Positions 1 through 10,822 are shown, counted from the first letter of the stretch. The stretch is DNA of 64,000 nucleotides from Variovorax sp. KBW07 (GCF_003852515.1 NZ_QAJK01000100.1:1-64000); one strand, 5' to 3'. The notes: generated by a model not told the origin, from the letters alone. Made by a program: numbers and translations.

Positions 1-82
1 ACGCGCCCTGAATGACCCCGCGCCCGAACAGCAGCACCACGCAACGCAACGTACCGTCAACGCCAACAACGAGAGGAATGCC

Positions 83-1372
83 ATGACACACCGAACTCAC
101 AAGCCGGGCCAGCAACGCCGCGCCGTCATGCAGTGGATCGGCGGTGCTTCCGCCCTCGGAGCGCTGACTCCGTTGCTGCCCGCCGGCGCACAGACCACCA
201 ATGCCGCGAGCCCCAATGCGACCACGGCCACGGCTGCGGCGAACACAGCAGTCGTCGGCAACGCACCGGCGCCACGGTTCGCCTACGTCGGCACCTACAC
301 CAGTGGCGCACCGGGCGGCACTGCGGGCGGGCCTGCGTCGAAGGGCATCCATGTGCTGGCCATTGGTGAGGGTGCGTGGGCACCCGTGCAAACGGTCACG
401 AGTGCCAATCCCTCGTTTCTCGCGGTGCATCCCAGCCAACGATTTTTGTACGCCATCAACGAGATCGACAGCTACCAGGGGCTGCCCACCGGCACCGCCG
501 AGGCGTATGCCATCGATGCGCGCGATGGCCGGCTGACGCTGTTGAATCGGCAACCGCTGTCGCTGTCGGGCGTCACGCCGGCGCACCTGGCCGTGTCGCC
601 CGATGGGCGCGCGCTCGCCGTCGCGCTGTATGGCGGCGGGGCGTACAACGTGCTGCCCATCGAGGCCGACGGCAAGCTCGGGAAAGTCTCGGGCATCGAA
701 AAGGAAACCGGCTCCGGGCCCGATGCACAGCGGCAGGAATCGCCGCATCCGCACATGGTGCTGTTCGATGCTTCGGGCCAGCACCTGCTGGCCACCGACC
801 TTGGCACCGACCGCATCAACGTCTTCACGCTCGCCGATGGCAAGCTGGCATTGCACGGGCGCACGGCGGTGTCGCCCGGCAGCGGACCGCGGCACCTGGC
901 GTTGCATCCGTCGCAACGCTTCGTGTACCTGGTGAACGAACTCGATGCCACCGTGGCCTGCTTCGGCTACGACGCGGCGAGCGGCAAGCTCGGGGAACAA
1001 CGCCAGCGCATCTCGACCGTGCCGGAAGGCTTCAGCGGGCAGAAGAACGCGGCGGCGCTGGTGATGCATCCGTCAGGGCAATTTCTCTATGCGAGCAATC
1101 GGCGGTTGCAGTCGGAGCATCCGCTGGCCGACAGCATTGCCGCTTTCCGCATCGATGCCGGCAACGGTGCGCTGACACCGCTGCAGCACTGGAGCGAAGG
1201 CTTGCGCTTCCCGCGCGCGTTGGCCGTGGCGCCCAACGGCGGCCACCTCTACGCGCTCAGCCAGAAGGGCGACAGCATCCTGCGCCTGCGCATCGACGCC
1301 ACCACCGGCAAGCTGGACCAGCCGGTGCAGGTGGCGCAGGTACCGACACCGGTGTGCCTGGTGTTCGCCTGA
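83..1372 (+). CDS. Exported lactonase-family seven-bladed beta-propeller protein
   Basis: Protein of 429 residues. The N-terminus has a twin arginine at residues 12-13, a hydrophobic stretch and an Ala-rich end near residue 37, so it is probably exported, possibly by Tat. The rest resembles the YbhE/6-phosphogluconolactonase-like propeller family: repeated HPS..FLYA and HPSGQFLYASN blades, an HPHMVLFD segment near residue 222, and a typical PTPVCLVF end. Enzymatic lactonase activity is known for some family members, but many are uncharacterised. The ATG is preceded by GAGAGG at a suitable distance. It converges on the esterase gene. A second family member lies at 11776-13032. Confidence 0.85.
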   Translation: MTHRTHKPGQQRRAVMQWIGGASALGALTPLLPAGAQTTNAASPNATTATAAANTAVVGNAPAPRFAYVGTYTSGAPGGTAGGPASKGIHVLAIGEGAWAPVQTVTSANPSFLAVHPSQRFLYAINEIDSYQGLPTGTAEAYAIDARDGRLTLLNRQPLSLSGVTPAHLAVSPDGRALAVALYGGGAYNVLPIEADGKLGKVSGIEKETGSGPDAQRQESPHPHMVLFDASGQHLLATDLGTDRINVFTLADGKLALHGRTAVSPGSGPRHLALHPSQRFVYLVNELDATVACFGYDAASGKLGEQRQRISTVPEGFSGQKNAAALVMHPSGQFLYASNRRLQSEHPLADSIAAFRIDAGNGALTPLQHWSEGLRFPRALAVAPNGGHLYALSQKGDSILRLRIDATTGKLDQPVQVAQVPTPVCLVFA

Positions 1373-1398
1373 GCAAGCTGCATCGCTCGGCCGCGACC

Positions 1399-1424
1399 GG
1401 CCGGGGACACTCAACGCCCCGGCC
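1399..1424. terminator. GC-rich hairpin between convergent genes
   Basis: An 8-bp perfect stem (1399-1406 with 1417-1424) lies between the convergent lactonase-like and esterase genes. There is no T-tract on either side, so it is only a possible terminator. Confidence 0.35.
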
Positions 1425-1441
1425 CCGGCTTTGCCGCCGCG

Positions 1442-3874
1442 TCAGTTCATTCGCTGCAACTGCACGTCGTTGACGGCCACGCTGCCCGAGGCCTTCGGGA
1501 AACGGAGCGTCACCTGCCGGATGTGCCCGGTGTCGACGTTGCGCAGCGTGAACGCCTTGAGCGGTATCGCCACCATGTTCAGCAGCGGCCTCGTGACGCC
1601 GGTGCCGGCATAGATGGCGTCTTCCGGTGCATCGACCAGCGGGATGGTTCCGTTCCGTTTGCGCGCGATGCCGTAGAGCGCATCGGTGAAATCGCTGCCC
1701 GTCACCGTGGCCGAGCGGCCTTGCGTGTCGGTCATCGATACCTCCACCTCTTGGCCGATCGACGCCACCACGGCAATACGGAAACTCAAGGTGTCGAAAC
1801 CGCTTGCCGACAGATCGCCCGTGTTGACCTGCATGGTGGCACCCGCGTTGCTCCATTGCAGTTGAGCCTGGTCGGTGATGGACCAGATCAACTGCTGACC
1901 CGCCGGGAGGTAGCTCAGATAGGCATAGTTGTCGCCAGGCGCGTACAAGGATTGCGCAGACAGGCCCGTGGCCGTATTCGTGCACGAAGCAGGTCTGCTG
2001 CTGGGGACGCCGTACGCGGGCAAATCAAGGCCAAGCGCCAGAAACCGGCATTGGATCGCCTGCTGAAACCCGTCGAACGTGGAAGAAAGACCGAGCGGGT
2101 TGTTCGCGGCGCTGTCCGCATTGCGGAAATCCTGCAGCAGCTTGCGATTGGCCGCGGGCTGATGGATGGTCATGACCACGCGCTCGTCGCAACTGCTTTC
2201 ACCCGCAAGGCAACCCGCTGTGGGAATGGGCGCCTGTCCCTTCCAGTAAGGTGCGTACTGGACTTCATCGCCCACGAAGTAGCGCATGAATGACTCGATC
2301 AGGAAAGCGCCGTTGCGTCGCTGATCCGGCGCGGACATGCGCAGCGTTTCGATCAGTCCGGGCTTGTTGCAGTAGAGCGAAGCATTCTTGGACGCGGCGT
2401 CGTCGGTCTCCGCCCAATAGCTGTTGTAGAAGTTGTGATTGGCGCCCCGGACGGCAAGCTGGAACTTGGGTGCGACGTCATCCGGCGCGGTGTAGCGGCT
2501 GTCGTCGAAGATCTGGGCACCCGGCAAGTTGTAGACGTCGCCATCGCACATGGGCAGCAAGGTCGCGAATGGCACCTGGGTCGCGCCCGACAGGCGCTTC
2601 ACGTCGATTGGTGCCAGCGAAAACACGCCGCGTATCTTGTGCGGCGCCTCGGTGCTGGAAGGCAGCACGATGCCCGACTGCAACAGGGCATCCGGCGAAT
2701 CCACCGTTGTGAGCCATTGCGTGCTTGCGCTGTTGATGGGCTTGAGTGGAACGGCCGTCGCCTGCGCAGCCCGCAAACGGACCTCGACCGCATCCAACGC
2801 CGCTGTCTGGGCATCGAGCACGGCCTGGGCGTCGCTGGCCGGGCCTTGCAGGTCCTGCACGGCCTGCGTGAGAGTGGCAATGACGGACTCCGATGCCGTC
2901 GGCACCTGCGCTTTCGCATTCTTCAGGGCGTCCTTCGCGGCCTTGAGCCTTGCGGCCGCGGCAGTGGCGGGGACTCTGGCAGCGTCTACCGCTGCCTTGG
3001 CTTTCGCCTGGTCGGCCTTCGCCAGCGAAACCCCCAGGCGAAGTGCACGTGTCGCTTGCACATCCTGAAAGCTGATGCCGATGCGCTGCCTGTTCAACTC
3101 CACCGCATAGGCCACTGCTTCGGCGCCGCGCGAGTGCCCCACGATGCCCACGCGATCGAGGTCCAGCTTGCCCTTCAGTTCAGTGCGCTCGACACCATTG
3201 AAGATCCCGGTGGCATTGCCCGCACGCAGGATGTCGAGTGTCGTCATGAGCAACTGGCCACGGGCCAGCGCGCCGCCATCGGAGGCATTGCTGTTGTTCA
3301 GGCCATTGATTTTTCCCGCATCGATGGACACCGCGACATAGCCGTTTTCCGCCAGGTCGCGTTGCAGGTAGTCGTAGCCCTTGGCATTGTTGAGGTCGCT
3401 CGCGTCATGCATGCCATGCAGGAACACCACCACCGGAAAACCACCGGATGGCGACAGCTGTACCTTCGATGCGCCGCCCGACTCGACCGGCCCGTTGGGA
3501 TAGCGCACGGTGCCACGCAACGGCACGGTGTAGATCACGTCCTTGTACTGCGCGTCGGCAACGACGGTCGTTCCGAGGTTGTAGACGATCTGGTCCGACG
3601 CCACGAAGCTGCCTTTCTCGCCGAAGGGCACGGTGCGCGAAAAACGCGTGAGCACCGAGGGATCTTCGGGCACCGGCATCACCGGGACAGGCTCGGCCGG
3701 ACCTGCGGAATCGGTGGGGCCGTCCGGGGGCGCCACTGCCATGGGCGTTGTCGGAACAAGGGGCAGTGCGCCGCCACCGCCACCGCCGCCGCCACCTCCA
3801 CACCCGGTTAACAAGACGGAAACAAAGAACAACGCGCACGACTGCCGTGCGCGCTTCGCACCCTGAAACTTCAT
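1442..3874 (-). CDS. Large lipoprotein alpha/beta-hydrolase (esterase-like) with internal coiled coil
   Basis: Protein of 810 residues. It begins with a lipoprotein signal (LLTGC lipobox near residue 25) followed by a run of ten glycines, so the mature protein is probably outer-membrane anchored. An alpha/beta-hydrolase fold follows: HGMHD (oxyanion-hole region), the nucleophile elbow GHSRG near 244, an Asp candidate in CDGD near 441, and a His candidate in ANHNFYN near 476. Between nucleophile and acid there is an Ala/Lys/Gln-rich, probably coiled-coil insertion (about residues 275-370). The last 200 residues look like an added beta-rich domain. Upstream GGGAGAG supports the start. The substrate is unknown; a polyester- or chlorophyllase-like esterase is possible. 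Confidence 0.8.
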   Translation of the reverse strand: MKFQGAKRARQSCALFFVSVLLTGCGGGGGGGGGGALPLVPTTPMAVAPPDGPTDSAGPAEPVPVMPVPEDPSVLTRFSRTVPFGEKGSFVASDQIVYNLGTTVVADAQYKDVIYTVPLRGTVRYPNGPVESGGASKVQLSPSGGFPVVVFLHGMHDASDLNNAKGYDYLQRDLAENGYVAVSIDAGKINGLNNSNASDGGALARGQLLMTTLDILRAGNATGIFNGVERTELKGKLDLDRVGIVGHSRGAEAVAYAVELNRQRIGISFQDVQATRALRLGVSLAKADQAKAKAAVDAARVPATAAAARLKAAKDALKNAKAQVPTASESVIATLTQAVQDLQGPASDAQAVLDAQTAALDAVEVRLRAAQATAVPLKPINSASTQWLTTVDSPDALLQSGIVLPSSTEAPHKIRGVFSLAPIDVKRLSGATQVPFATLLPMCDGDVYNLPGAQIFDDSRYTAPDDVAPKFQLAVRGANHNFYNSYWAETDDAASKNASLYCNKPGLIETLRMSAPDQRRNGAFLIESFMRYFVGDEVQYAPYWKGQAPIPTAGCLAGESSCDERVVMTIHQPAANRKLLQDFRNADSAANNPLGLSSTFDGFQQAIQCRFLALGLDLPAYGVPSSRPASCTNTATGLSAQSLYAPGDNYAYLSYLPAGQQLIWSITDQAQLQWSNAGATMQVNTGDLSASGFDTLSFRIAVVASIGQEVEVSMTDTQGRSATVTGSDFTDALYGIARKRNGTIPLVDAPEDAIYAGTGVTRPLLNMVAIPLKAFTLRNVDTGHIRQVTLRFPKASGSVAVNDVQLQRMN

Positions 3875-4076
3875 TTTTCTCTCCCTGACTCAGACATGAA
3901 CCAGAGCTTGCCGATCGCGCAGCGAAAGGCGGGCCCTGCCGGATGTCCACATGCTCGGGAGTGCGTGCGCGAAGGACCGCGCCGGGTGTTGCCCCCGGTC
4001 GTCGGTTCATGTGCCCCTCCCTCACAAGAGACGGGAGCGGCCTTGCAGTATTTGTGCCCGGAGAGGTCGACCCCGT

Positions 4077-5570
4077 TCAGCGCCCGCGCGTGAGCATCCG
4101 GCCCGCGCGCGCCAGCACCTTCGCCTCGGCCGCATCGGTGCTGCCGCCGCCCCGGTAGGCCCGCACGCCGTTCACGAACACATGCTCCACGCCCAGGCTC
4201 ACGCCGTGCGGCTTGTCGTACGTGGCTGTGTCGGCGATGGTCTCGGGGTCGAACACCACCACGTCGGCCATGGTGCCGGCGCGCAGCAGGCCGCGGTCGG
4301 CAATGCGCAGGTTGCGGGCGGTCATGCCGGTCATCTTGTGCACAGCCTGCTCCAGCGTGAACAGCTTGCGCTGGCGCCAGTAGCGCGCGAACACGCGGGG
4401 GAACGCACCCCACAGGCGCGGATGCGGATGGCGGTCGTGCGGCAGGCCGTCGCTGCCGATCATGGTGAGCGGGTGCGCAATGACGCGCTCCACGTCTTCT
4501 TCCTGCATCTGGAAATAGCAGGCGCCGCCGGGCTTCAGGCGCAGGCAGGCCTCCTGCTCGGTGGTGCCCCACTCGCGCGCGATGTCGGAGACCAGGCGGC
4601 CGGTCATCTCGGGGTGCGGGTCGGACCAGGTCAGCAGCACGTCGATGACACCATCGACGAGGTCTTCGCGCAGCACGGTGGAGCCGGCGACGTAGGGGTA
4701 CACGTCCATCGCGATTTCCTGGCGCTTGGCCAGGGCCTCGATCAGCGGCAGCGTCTCTTTCGTGCGGCCCCAGTTGGCGGGGCCTGCGCATTTGTGGTGC
4801 GAAATGACGAGCGGCACGCCGGCGTTGAAGGCCGAGTCGCCGGCCTCGTGCAGCGCCTCGATGATCTGCTGCATCTCGCTGCGCAAATGCGTGGCATACA
4901 CGCCGCCGTGGCGCGCCACCACGCGAGCCAGCGCGGTCACTTCCTCGGCCGGCGCGGCAAAGGCTTCTTCATAGAACAGGCCCGACGACATGCCGTGCGC
5001 GCCATCGGCCATGCAGCTGTCGAGCAGCGCTTCCATGCGCGCGAGTTCGTCGCCGCTCGCGGGCCGGTCGAGCGCGTCCATGGCGGCGAAGCGCAGCGTG
5101 GTGTGGCCGACCAGCGCGGCCACGTTCAGCGCGGGTTGGGTCGCATCGACGGCGGCGCGGTACTCGGCCATGGTCGCGTGCCTGAACGACTCGGCACCGA
5201 GCAGCGTGAGCGGCGGCTTCGACTGCGGCGTGCGGTATGGCGCGAGCGAAATGCCGCAGTTGCCCGTCACCACGGTGGTGATGCCCTGCGACACCTTGGG
5301 CAGGCACCACGGGTCGCGCAGCACGATGGCGTCGTCGTGCGTGTGGGCGTCGATGAAGCCGGGCGCAATGACCTTGCCCCGGCAATCGACCACCTCGACA
5401 TCGGCCAGCGCCAGGCCTTCGGGCAGGCGCTCGCGCAGGCCCGCGCCGAGCGCGAGGATGCGGTCGCCCCGCAGCAACACGTCGCCGGGCCACGAGGGGC
5501 CGCCCGAGCCATCGACCACGAGGCCGACTTCGAGCAATACGGCCTGCGCAGCAGCTTTCTGCTCGCTCAC
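4077..5570 (-). CDS. N-acyl-D-amino-acid deacylase (D-aminoacylase)
   Basis: Amidohydrolase-fold enzyme of 497 residues that hydrolyses N-acyl-D-amino acids to the free D-amino acid plus a carboxylate. The metal-site motif AHTHDD, the GNCGIS segment, YATHLRSE, SHHKCAG and IGSDGLPHDRHPHP are all family hallmarks. The frame is open further upstream, but I place the start at a GTG that overlaps the rpiR stop as GTGA and has GGAGGG eight bases upstream. The length then matches the family. It is the last gene of the minus-strand D-amino-acid operon. Confidence 0.9.
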   Translation of the reverse strand: MSEQKAAAQAVLLEVGLVVDGSGGPSWPGDVLLRGDRILALGAGLRERLPEGLALADVEVVDCRGKVIAPGFIDAHTHDDAIVLRDPWCLPKVSQGITTVVTGNCGISLAPYRTPQSKPPLTLLGAESFRHATMAEYRAAVDATQPALNVAALVGHTTLRFAAMDALDRPASGDELARMEALLDSCMADGAHGMSSGLFYEEAFAAPAEEVTALARVVARHGGVYATHLRSEMQQIIEALHEAGDSAFNAGVPLVISHHKCAGPANWGRTKETLPLIEALAKRQEIAMDVYPYVAGSTVLREDLVDGVIDVLLTWSDPHPEMTGRLVSDIAREWGTTEQEACLRLKPGGACYFQMQEEDVERVIAHPLTMIGSDGLPHDRHPHPRLWGAFPRVFARYWRQRKLFTLEQAVHKMTGMTARNLRIADRGLLRAGTMADVVVFDPETIADTATYDKPHGVSLGVEHVFVNGVRAYRGGGSTDAAEAKVLARAGRMLTRGR

Positions 5571-6484
5571 GATGCGCGCCCTCCTTTTTCGTCGTTGATG
5601 CCGCCGCCGTCCCAGCTTTGCAGCGGGTGCGTGGTGGCATCGATGCCGTGGCGCTGGAAGGCTTCGCGGGCGCGCTGCAGGCGCTGCACCGCAGGCTCGC
5701 CGCGGCGCTGGGCCACGAGCACGGTGAGAATTTCGATGGCGGTGAGGTGCGTGAGGTAGGCGTCGATGCCCACGTGCATCACCGCGTCGTCGGGCACCGA
5801 CAGGCCGAGCAGGAAGTCGGCCTTGGCAGCCAGCGCCGTGCCGGGCCGCGTGAGCGCGACCACCTTGGCGCCCTGCCCGCGCGCGATGTCCACCGCATCG
5901 AGCAACGAGGGCATGCCGCCGACGTGCGAGATGGCAATGACCACGCCGCCGGGCCGCTGCGCCGCGCCGGCCACCTGCTGCAGGTGGTAGTCGGCCCAGG
6001 CGTTGGCCGACAGCCCGAGCCGGAACAGCCGCGCCTGCAGGTCGTTGGCCATGAACCACGAGGTGGCACCCGCGCCGTACAGGTCGACGTGCGGCGCGGC
6101 CGCGATGGCGGCCACGGCACCGTCGAGCACCTGCATGTCGAGCTGGCCGCGCACGCCCGAGACCGAGGCGGCGGCGCTGCGCGCGATCTTGCCGACCACT
6201 TCGTCGGCCGCGTCCTCGATGTTGACGCGGCGGTGCAGCGGCGAGCCGCCGAGCGCCAGCTCCTGCGCCAGCGCGAGCTTGAACTCGCGCAGCCCGGCAA
6301 AGCCGAGGTCGCGGCAGGTGCGCATGATGGTCGGCACCGAGCTGCGCGAACGCTCGGCCAGCTGCTCGAAGCTTTCTTCGAGCACGCGGTCGGGGTCTTC
6401 CAGGATCAGGTCGAGAATCGCGCGCCGCGTCGCCGGGGCGCTGCTGCGGATCTCCGCGATTTTCTGAAGCAGTGAGGGGGTCAT
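5567..6484 (-). CDS. RpiR/MurR-family transcriptional regulator
   Basis: Protein of 305 residues with an N-terminal RpiR-type helix-turn-helix (about 1-80, including SVPTIMRTCRDLGFAG) and a C-terminal SIS domain (about 105-240, including YGAGATSWFMA and ISHVGG). SIS domains usually bind phosphosugars, but in this context the effector could be an amino acid or its keto acid. It lies between the deaminase and deacylase genes and is translationally coupled to the latter. A likely operator is the TCTGAAA-N5-TTTCAGA repeat in front of the operon at 14751-14773, an inference from operator shapes known for the family. Confidence 0.9.
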   Translation of the reverse strand: MTPSLLQKIAEIRSSAPATRRAILDLILEDPDRVLEESFEQLAERSRSSVPTIMRTCRDLGFAGLREFKLALAQELALGGSPLHRRVNIEDAADEVVGKIARSAAASVSGVRGQLDMQVLDGAVAAIAAAPHVDLYGAGATSWFMANDLQARLFRLGLSANAWADYHLQQVAGAAQRPGGVVIAISHVGGMPSLLDAVDIARGQGAKVVALTRPGTALAAKADFLLGLSVPDDAVMHVGIDAYLTHLTAIEILTVLVAQRRGEPAVQRLQRAREAFQRHGIDATTHPLQSWDGGGINDEKGGRAS

Positions 6485-6494
6485 CGGTGCGGGT

Positions 6495-7802
6495 TCAGAA
6501 ATGCATGGCGACGGCGTCGCTCACGCGGTAGTCCTGTTCGACCACGGGCATCCAGTGCCACTTATCGAAGGTGGTGCAGGGGTGCGAAATGCCCAGGCCG
6601 ACGCGCTCGCCGACCACCGGGGCCTGTGCTTCCTCGCTCGCGTCCCAGCGCAGGTAGGCGTGCTGGTCGTTCAGCGCGGTGATCTTCCAGCCGGCGGGCA
6701 CGGCCTGCGGCTGCAACGCGCCGCGTGCCGCGCGGGCGATCGGCATGGGCATCGACAGGTCGAAGGAAATGTCGCGCTTGCCCACCGCAAGAATCGCCAG
6801 GCCGGGCTCGGGGCGCGATTGCACGGTGGCCCAGACTTCCATGGCCGGCGTCAGGCCTTCGCCGCAGTCGCAGCCCAGGCGCTGGTCGACTGCATTCACC
6901 ATGCGCTTGTAGAAGCCGTGGTCGTGCGTGACGTAGCAGCCCGAACGCAGCAGGCCGCGCACCGGCGCACCCAATGCAGGCTTCAAGCGCCCGGCCACGA
7001 GGTCGAAGATGGCCGAGCCACCGGCCGAGACCAGCACTTCGTCGGTCTCGAACAGCTTGTTCGTGTCGCAGTGGCGCGCCACGGCTTCCACGCGGTCCAT
7101 CAGCGTGTTGGCGTAGGCGGTGTCGGGCTCGCTGGCACCGGTGGCGCCCTGCCCTTCGTAGGTCTCGATGCCCACCAGCTTGACGGCCTTGCTGGCGCGC
7201 AGCCGGGTGGCCAGCGCGATGGCTTCGTCGTGCGTGCGGCAGCCGGTGCGCGCGCCCTCGACGCCGATCTCGATCATCACGTCGAAGGGCACGCTGGCGG
7301 GGTGGCGCGCCGACCAGTCTTCTATGAGCGCCAGCTGCGCCAGCGAATCGACCAGGAACACGATGCGCAGGTCGGCATGCGCGCGCAACAGCATCTGGAT
7401 GCCGGCCAGGTCTTCGTCGCTCACCACCTGGTTGGCGATGAGCGCGCGGCGCGCACCGGCAGCCACGCCCACGGCCAGCTGCGTGACGGTGGCAAAGGTC
7501 AGGCCCCATGCGCCGGCGTCGAGCTGGCGCCTGAAGAGCTGCGGCGACATCGTCGTCTTGCCGTGCGGCGCCAGGTCGATGCCCCATTCGCGCACGCGCG
7601 CCTGCATCCATGCCAGGTTGTGCTCGAGCGCCTCGCGCTTGAGGATGGCCAGCGGCAGCGGCAAGTCACCGGCCAGCACGTTCCATCCGGCCGCGCCGAT
7701 CTCGCTGCGGCGGCGCGGCGGCTGGGTGCGCGGGTAGCCCTTGAAATTGCTGCCCAGCAACGGGTCCTGGAAGTCCTTGGTGGCGGTGTCGGTCATGGTC
7801 AT
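6495..7802 (-). CDS. PLP-dependent amino acid deaminase (D-serine dehydratase / D-threonine aldolase-like)
   Basis: Protein of 435 residues with the alanine-racemase-like PLP barrel of the D-serine dehydratase-like family. The PLP lysine is in APHGKTTMSP (Lys82). GIETYEGQGA and the C-terminal GISHPCTTFDKW, holding the His/Cys metal-ligand pair typical of this family, are visible. It probably converts a D-hydroxy-amino acid (for example D-serine) to a 2-oxo acid and ammonia. ATG at 7802 overlaps the upstream ATPase stop as ATGA; a second in-frame ATG lies two codons later. The exact substrate cannot be read from the sequence. Confidence 0.85.
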   Translation of the reverse strand: MTMTDTATKDFQDPLLGSNFKGYPRTQPPRRRSEIGAAGWNVLAGDLPLPLAILKREALEHNLAWMQARVREWGIDLAPHGKTTMSPQLFRRQLDAGAWGLTFATVTQLAVGVAAGARRALIANQVVSDEDLAGIQMLLRAHADLRIVFLVDSLAQLALIEDWSARHPASVPFDVMIEIGVEGARTGCRTHDEAIALATRLRASKAVKLVGIETYEGQGATGASEPDTAYANTLMDRVEAVARHCDTNKLFETDEVLVSAGGSAIFDLVAGRLKPALGAPVRGLLRSGCYVTHDHGFYKRMVNAVDQRLGCDCGEGLTPAMEVWATVQSRPEPGLAILAVGKRDISFDLSMPMPIARAARGALQPQAVPAGWKITALNDQHAYLRWDASEEAQAPVVGERVGLGISHPCTTFDKWHWMPVVEQDYRVSDAVAMHF

Positions 7803-8776
7803 GCGGCAATGTTGGAGAGCAGTTCTTTGCGGATGCAGGCGCTGTAGTGTCCTGCTGAAATTTCTTCGAGCGGCGGCACAGTCTGCGCGCACACGTCGAT
7901 GGCATGCGGGCAGCGGGTGCGGAACACGCAGCCCGAAGGCGGGGAAATGGGGCTGGGAATGTCGCCCTTGAGCGCAATGCGCTCGGTCGCCATTTCGGGG
8001 TCGGGCTTGGGGCTGGCGGCCAGCAGCGCCTGGGTGTAGGGGTGCAGCGGGCGCGCGAACAGCTCGTCGGTGGTGGCGACTTCCATCACCTTGCCCAGGT
8101 AGAGCACCACCACGCGGTCGCACAGGTACTCGACCACGTCGAGGTCGTGCGAGATGAAGAGCATGGTCAGGCCCAGGCGCTCGCGCAGGTCGGCCAGCAG
8201 GTTGATGACCTGCGATTGAATGGACACGTCGAGCGCCGACAGCGGCTCGTCGGCCACGATGAACTCGGGCTCGACCGCCAGCGCGCGCGCCACACCGATG
8301 CGCTGGCGCTGCCCGCCCGAGAACTCGTGCGGAAAGCGGCTCGCATGCTCGGCGCGCAGGCCCACGGTTTCGAGCAGCTCGGCAATGCGCTTGTCGCGCG
8401 CCGCCGCGCCCTTGTGCAGCCCGTGCGTGGCCAGCGCTTCGCCCAGGATGGCGCTGATGCGCATCTTGGGGTTCAGGCTGGCGTACGGGTCTTGAAAAAT
8501 GATCTGCAGCTTGCTGCGCAGCTTGCGCATGCGCTCGCCCGAGAGCGCGCCGATGTCTTCGCCGCGGTAGAGCACCTGCCCTTCGGTGCGCTCGACCAGC
8601 CGCAGCACGGTGCGGCCGATGGTGCTCTTGCCCGAGCCCGATTCGCCGACCAGGCCCAGCGTTTCGCCGGGCTGGATGGCGAACGACACGTCGTCGACCG
8701 CGCGCACCGGACGGTCGCTGCTGCCGAAGTATTTCTTGAGTCCGCGGACTTCGATGAGGGGAACGGCGGTGGTCAT
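7799..8776 (-). CDS. Peptide ABC transporter ATP-binding protein (DppF/OppF type)
   Basis: Nucleotide-binding subunit of 325 residues. Walker A GESGSGKST is at 44-52, followed by QIIFQDPYASLNP, the signature FSGGQRQRIGVARAL and DEPLSALDV (Walker B). The C-terminal oligopeptide-transporter extension carries cysteines in SGCVFRTRCPHA. The start is the only ATG in the right place: further upstream the open frame runs into the dispersed hairpin element at 8795-8897 and is not family-like. It energises import with the paired ATPase at 8919-9965. Confidence 0.92.
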   Translation of the reverse strand: MTTAVPLIEVRGLKKYFGSSDRPVRAVDDVSFAIQPGETLGLVGESGSGKSTIGRTVLRLVERTEGQVLYRGEDIGALSGERMRKLRSKLQIIFQDPYASLNPKMRISAILGEALATHGLHKGAAARDKRIAELLETVGLRAEHASRFPHEFSGGQRQRIGVARALAVEPEFIVADEPLSALDVSIQSQVINLLADLRERLGLTMLFISHDLDVVEYLCDRVVVLYLGKVMEVATTDELFARPLHPYTQALLAASPKPDPEMATERIALKGDIPSPISPPSGCVFRTRCPHAIDVCAQTVPPLEEISAGHYSACIRKELLSNIAA

Positions 8777-8794
8777 CGTGGGTGTTGTGTATTG

Positions 8795-8897
8795 GCCCCT
8801 TCTCCCGCTTGCGGGAGAAGGCGGGGGATGAGGGTGCTCGCGAAGGCAGCGGGGGTCGCCCTCACCCCAGCCCTCTCCCGCAAGCGGGAGAGGGGGC
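8795..8897. repeat. REP-like composite palindromic element
   Basis: Two perfect 11-bp-arm palindromes with 2-base loops (8798-8821 and 8871-8894) sit at opposite ends of a 103-bp block. The inner flanks are also partly complementary (GGGGATGAGGG against CCCTCACCCC). The loops are TT and AA, so the two halves are mirror copies. It occupies the gap between the two ATPase genes. A degenerate relative is at 16709-16819. Confidence 0.75.
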
Positions 8898-8918
8898 AAG
8901 ACGTGGGAGGCGTGCGGG

Positions 8919-9964
<1,046 letters not shown>

Positions 9965-9965
<1 letters not shown>

Positions 9966-10804
9966 CACGAGGTCTTTTTCAGCTTGGGGTCGAGCAGGTC
10001 GCGCACGCCGTCGCCCAGCAGTTGCAGCGACAGTGCCGTGAAGATGATGGCGAGCCCCGGGAACAGCACCACCCAGAAGGCCTGGTGCGCGTACTGCTGG
10101 CTGCCCGCGACCATGGTGCCCCAGGTCGGGATCTCGGGCGGCACGCCGACACCAAGGAACGACAGGCCGGCTTCGGCCAGGATGGCGTAGGCGAAGATGA
10201 ACGACACCTGCACCAGGATCGGCGACATCAGGTTCGGCAATATGTGCCGCCACAAGATGCGCGAGGTGCGCACGCCCAGCGCGCGCACGGCCTCGACGAA
10301 CAGCAGTTCGCGCACCACCAGCGTCGACGCCCGCACCACCCGCGCCACGCGCGGCGTGTAGACCAGCACCAGCGCCAGCACGGTGTTGATGAGCGAGGGC
10401 CCAAGAATGGCCACCAGCGCGATGGCCAGCAAGATGTCCGGGAAGGACATCATCGCGTCGACCACGCGCATCAGCGGCGTGTCGAGACGGCGGAAGAAGC
10501 CGGCCATCAGGCCCAGCACGGTGCCGGCAATGACCGAGCCCAGCGCGGTGAGCGCGGCAATGGCCAGCGAGTAGCGCGCGCCGTGCACGATGCGCGAGTA
10601 CATGTCGCGCCCGAGCTCGTCGGTGCCCAGCAGGTGTTCGGCGCTGGGGGCCTTCAGGCGTTGCAGCACTGCGGTGTCGTTGGGGTCGGCGGAAGCGACC
10701 AGCGGCGCGCCGATGGCCATGATGGCGATCACCAGCAGCACCAGGGCGGAGACCATCACGATGCGGCGGTGCATCAGCTGGCGGAGCATTCGTGGCATTT
10801 GCAT
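9965..10804 (-). CDS. Peptide ABC transporter permease (DppC type)
   Basis: Inner-membrane permease of 279 residues. A hydrophobic N-terminal helix is followed by a periplasmic region containing HLLGTDELGRD, a DppC hallmark, and about five further membrane helices. The EAA loop (EAVRALGVRTSRILWRHILPN) contacts the ATPases. It sits 18 bases after dppB and overlaps the next ATPase gene by one base. Confidence 0.92.
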
Positions 10805-10822
10805 TTTTGTTCTCTTCTTCCC

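Noticed and set aside
3951-5759. 602-codon plus-strand open frame over the deacylase gene
   Set aside because: Antisense to a clear N-acyl-D-amino-acid deacylase; biased composition and no known motifs.
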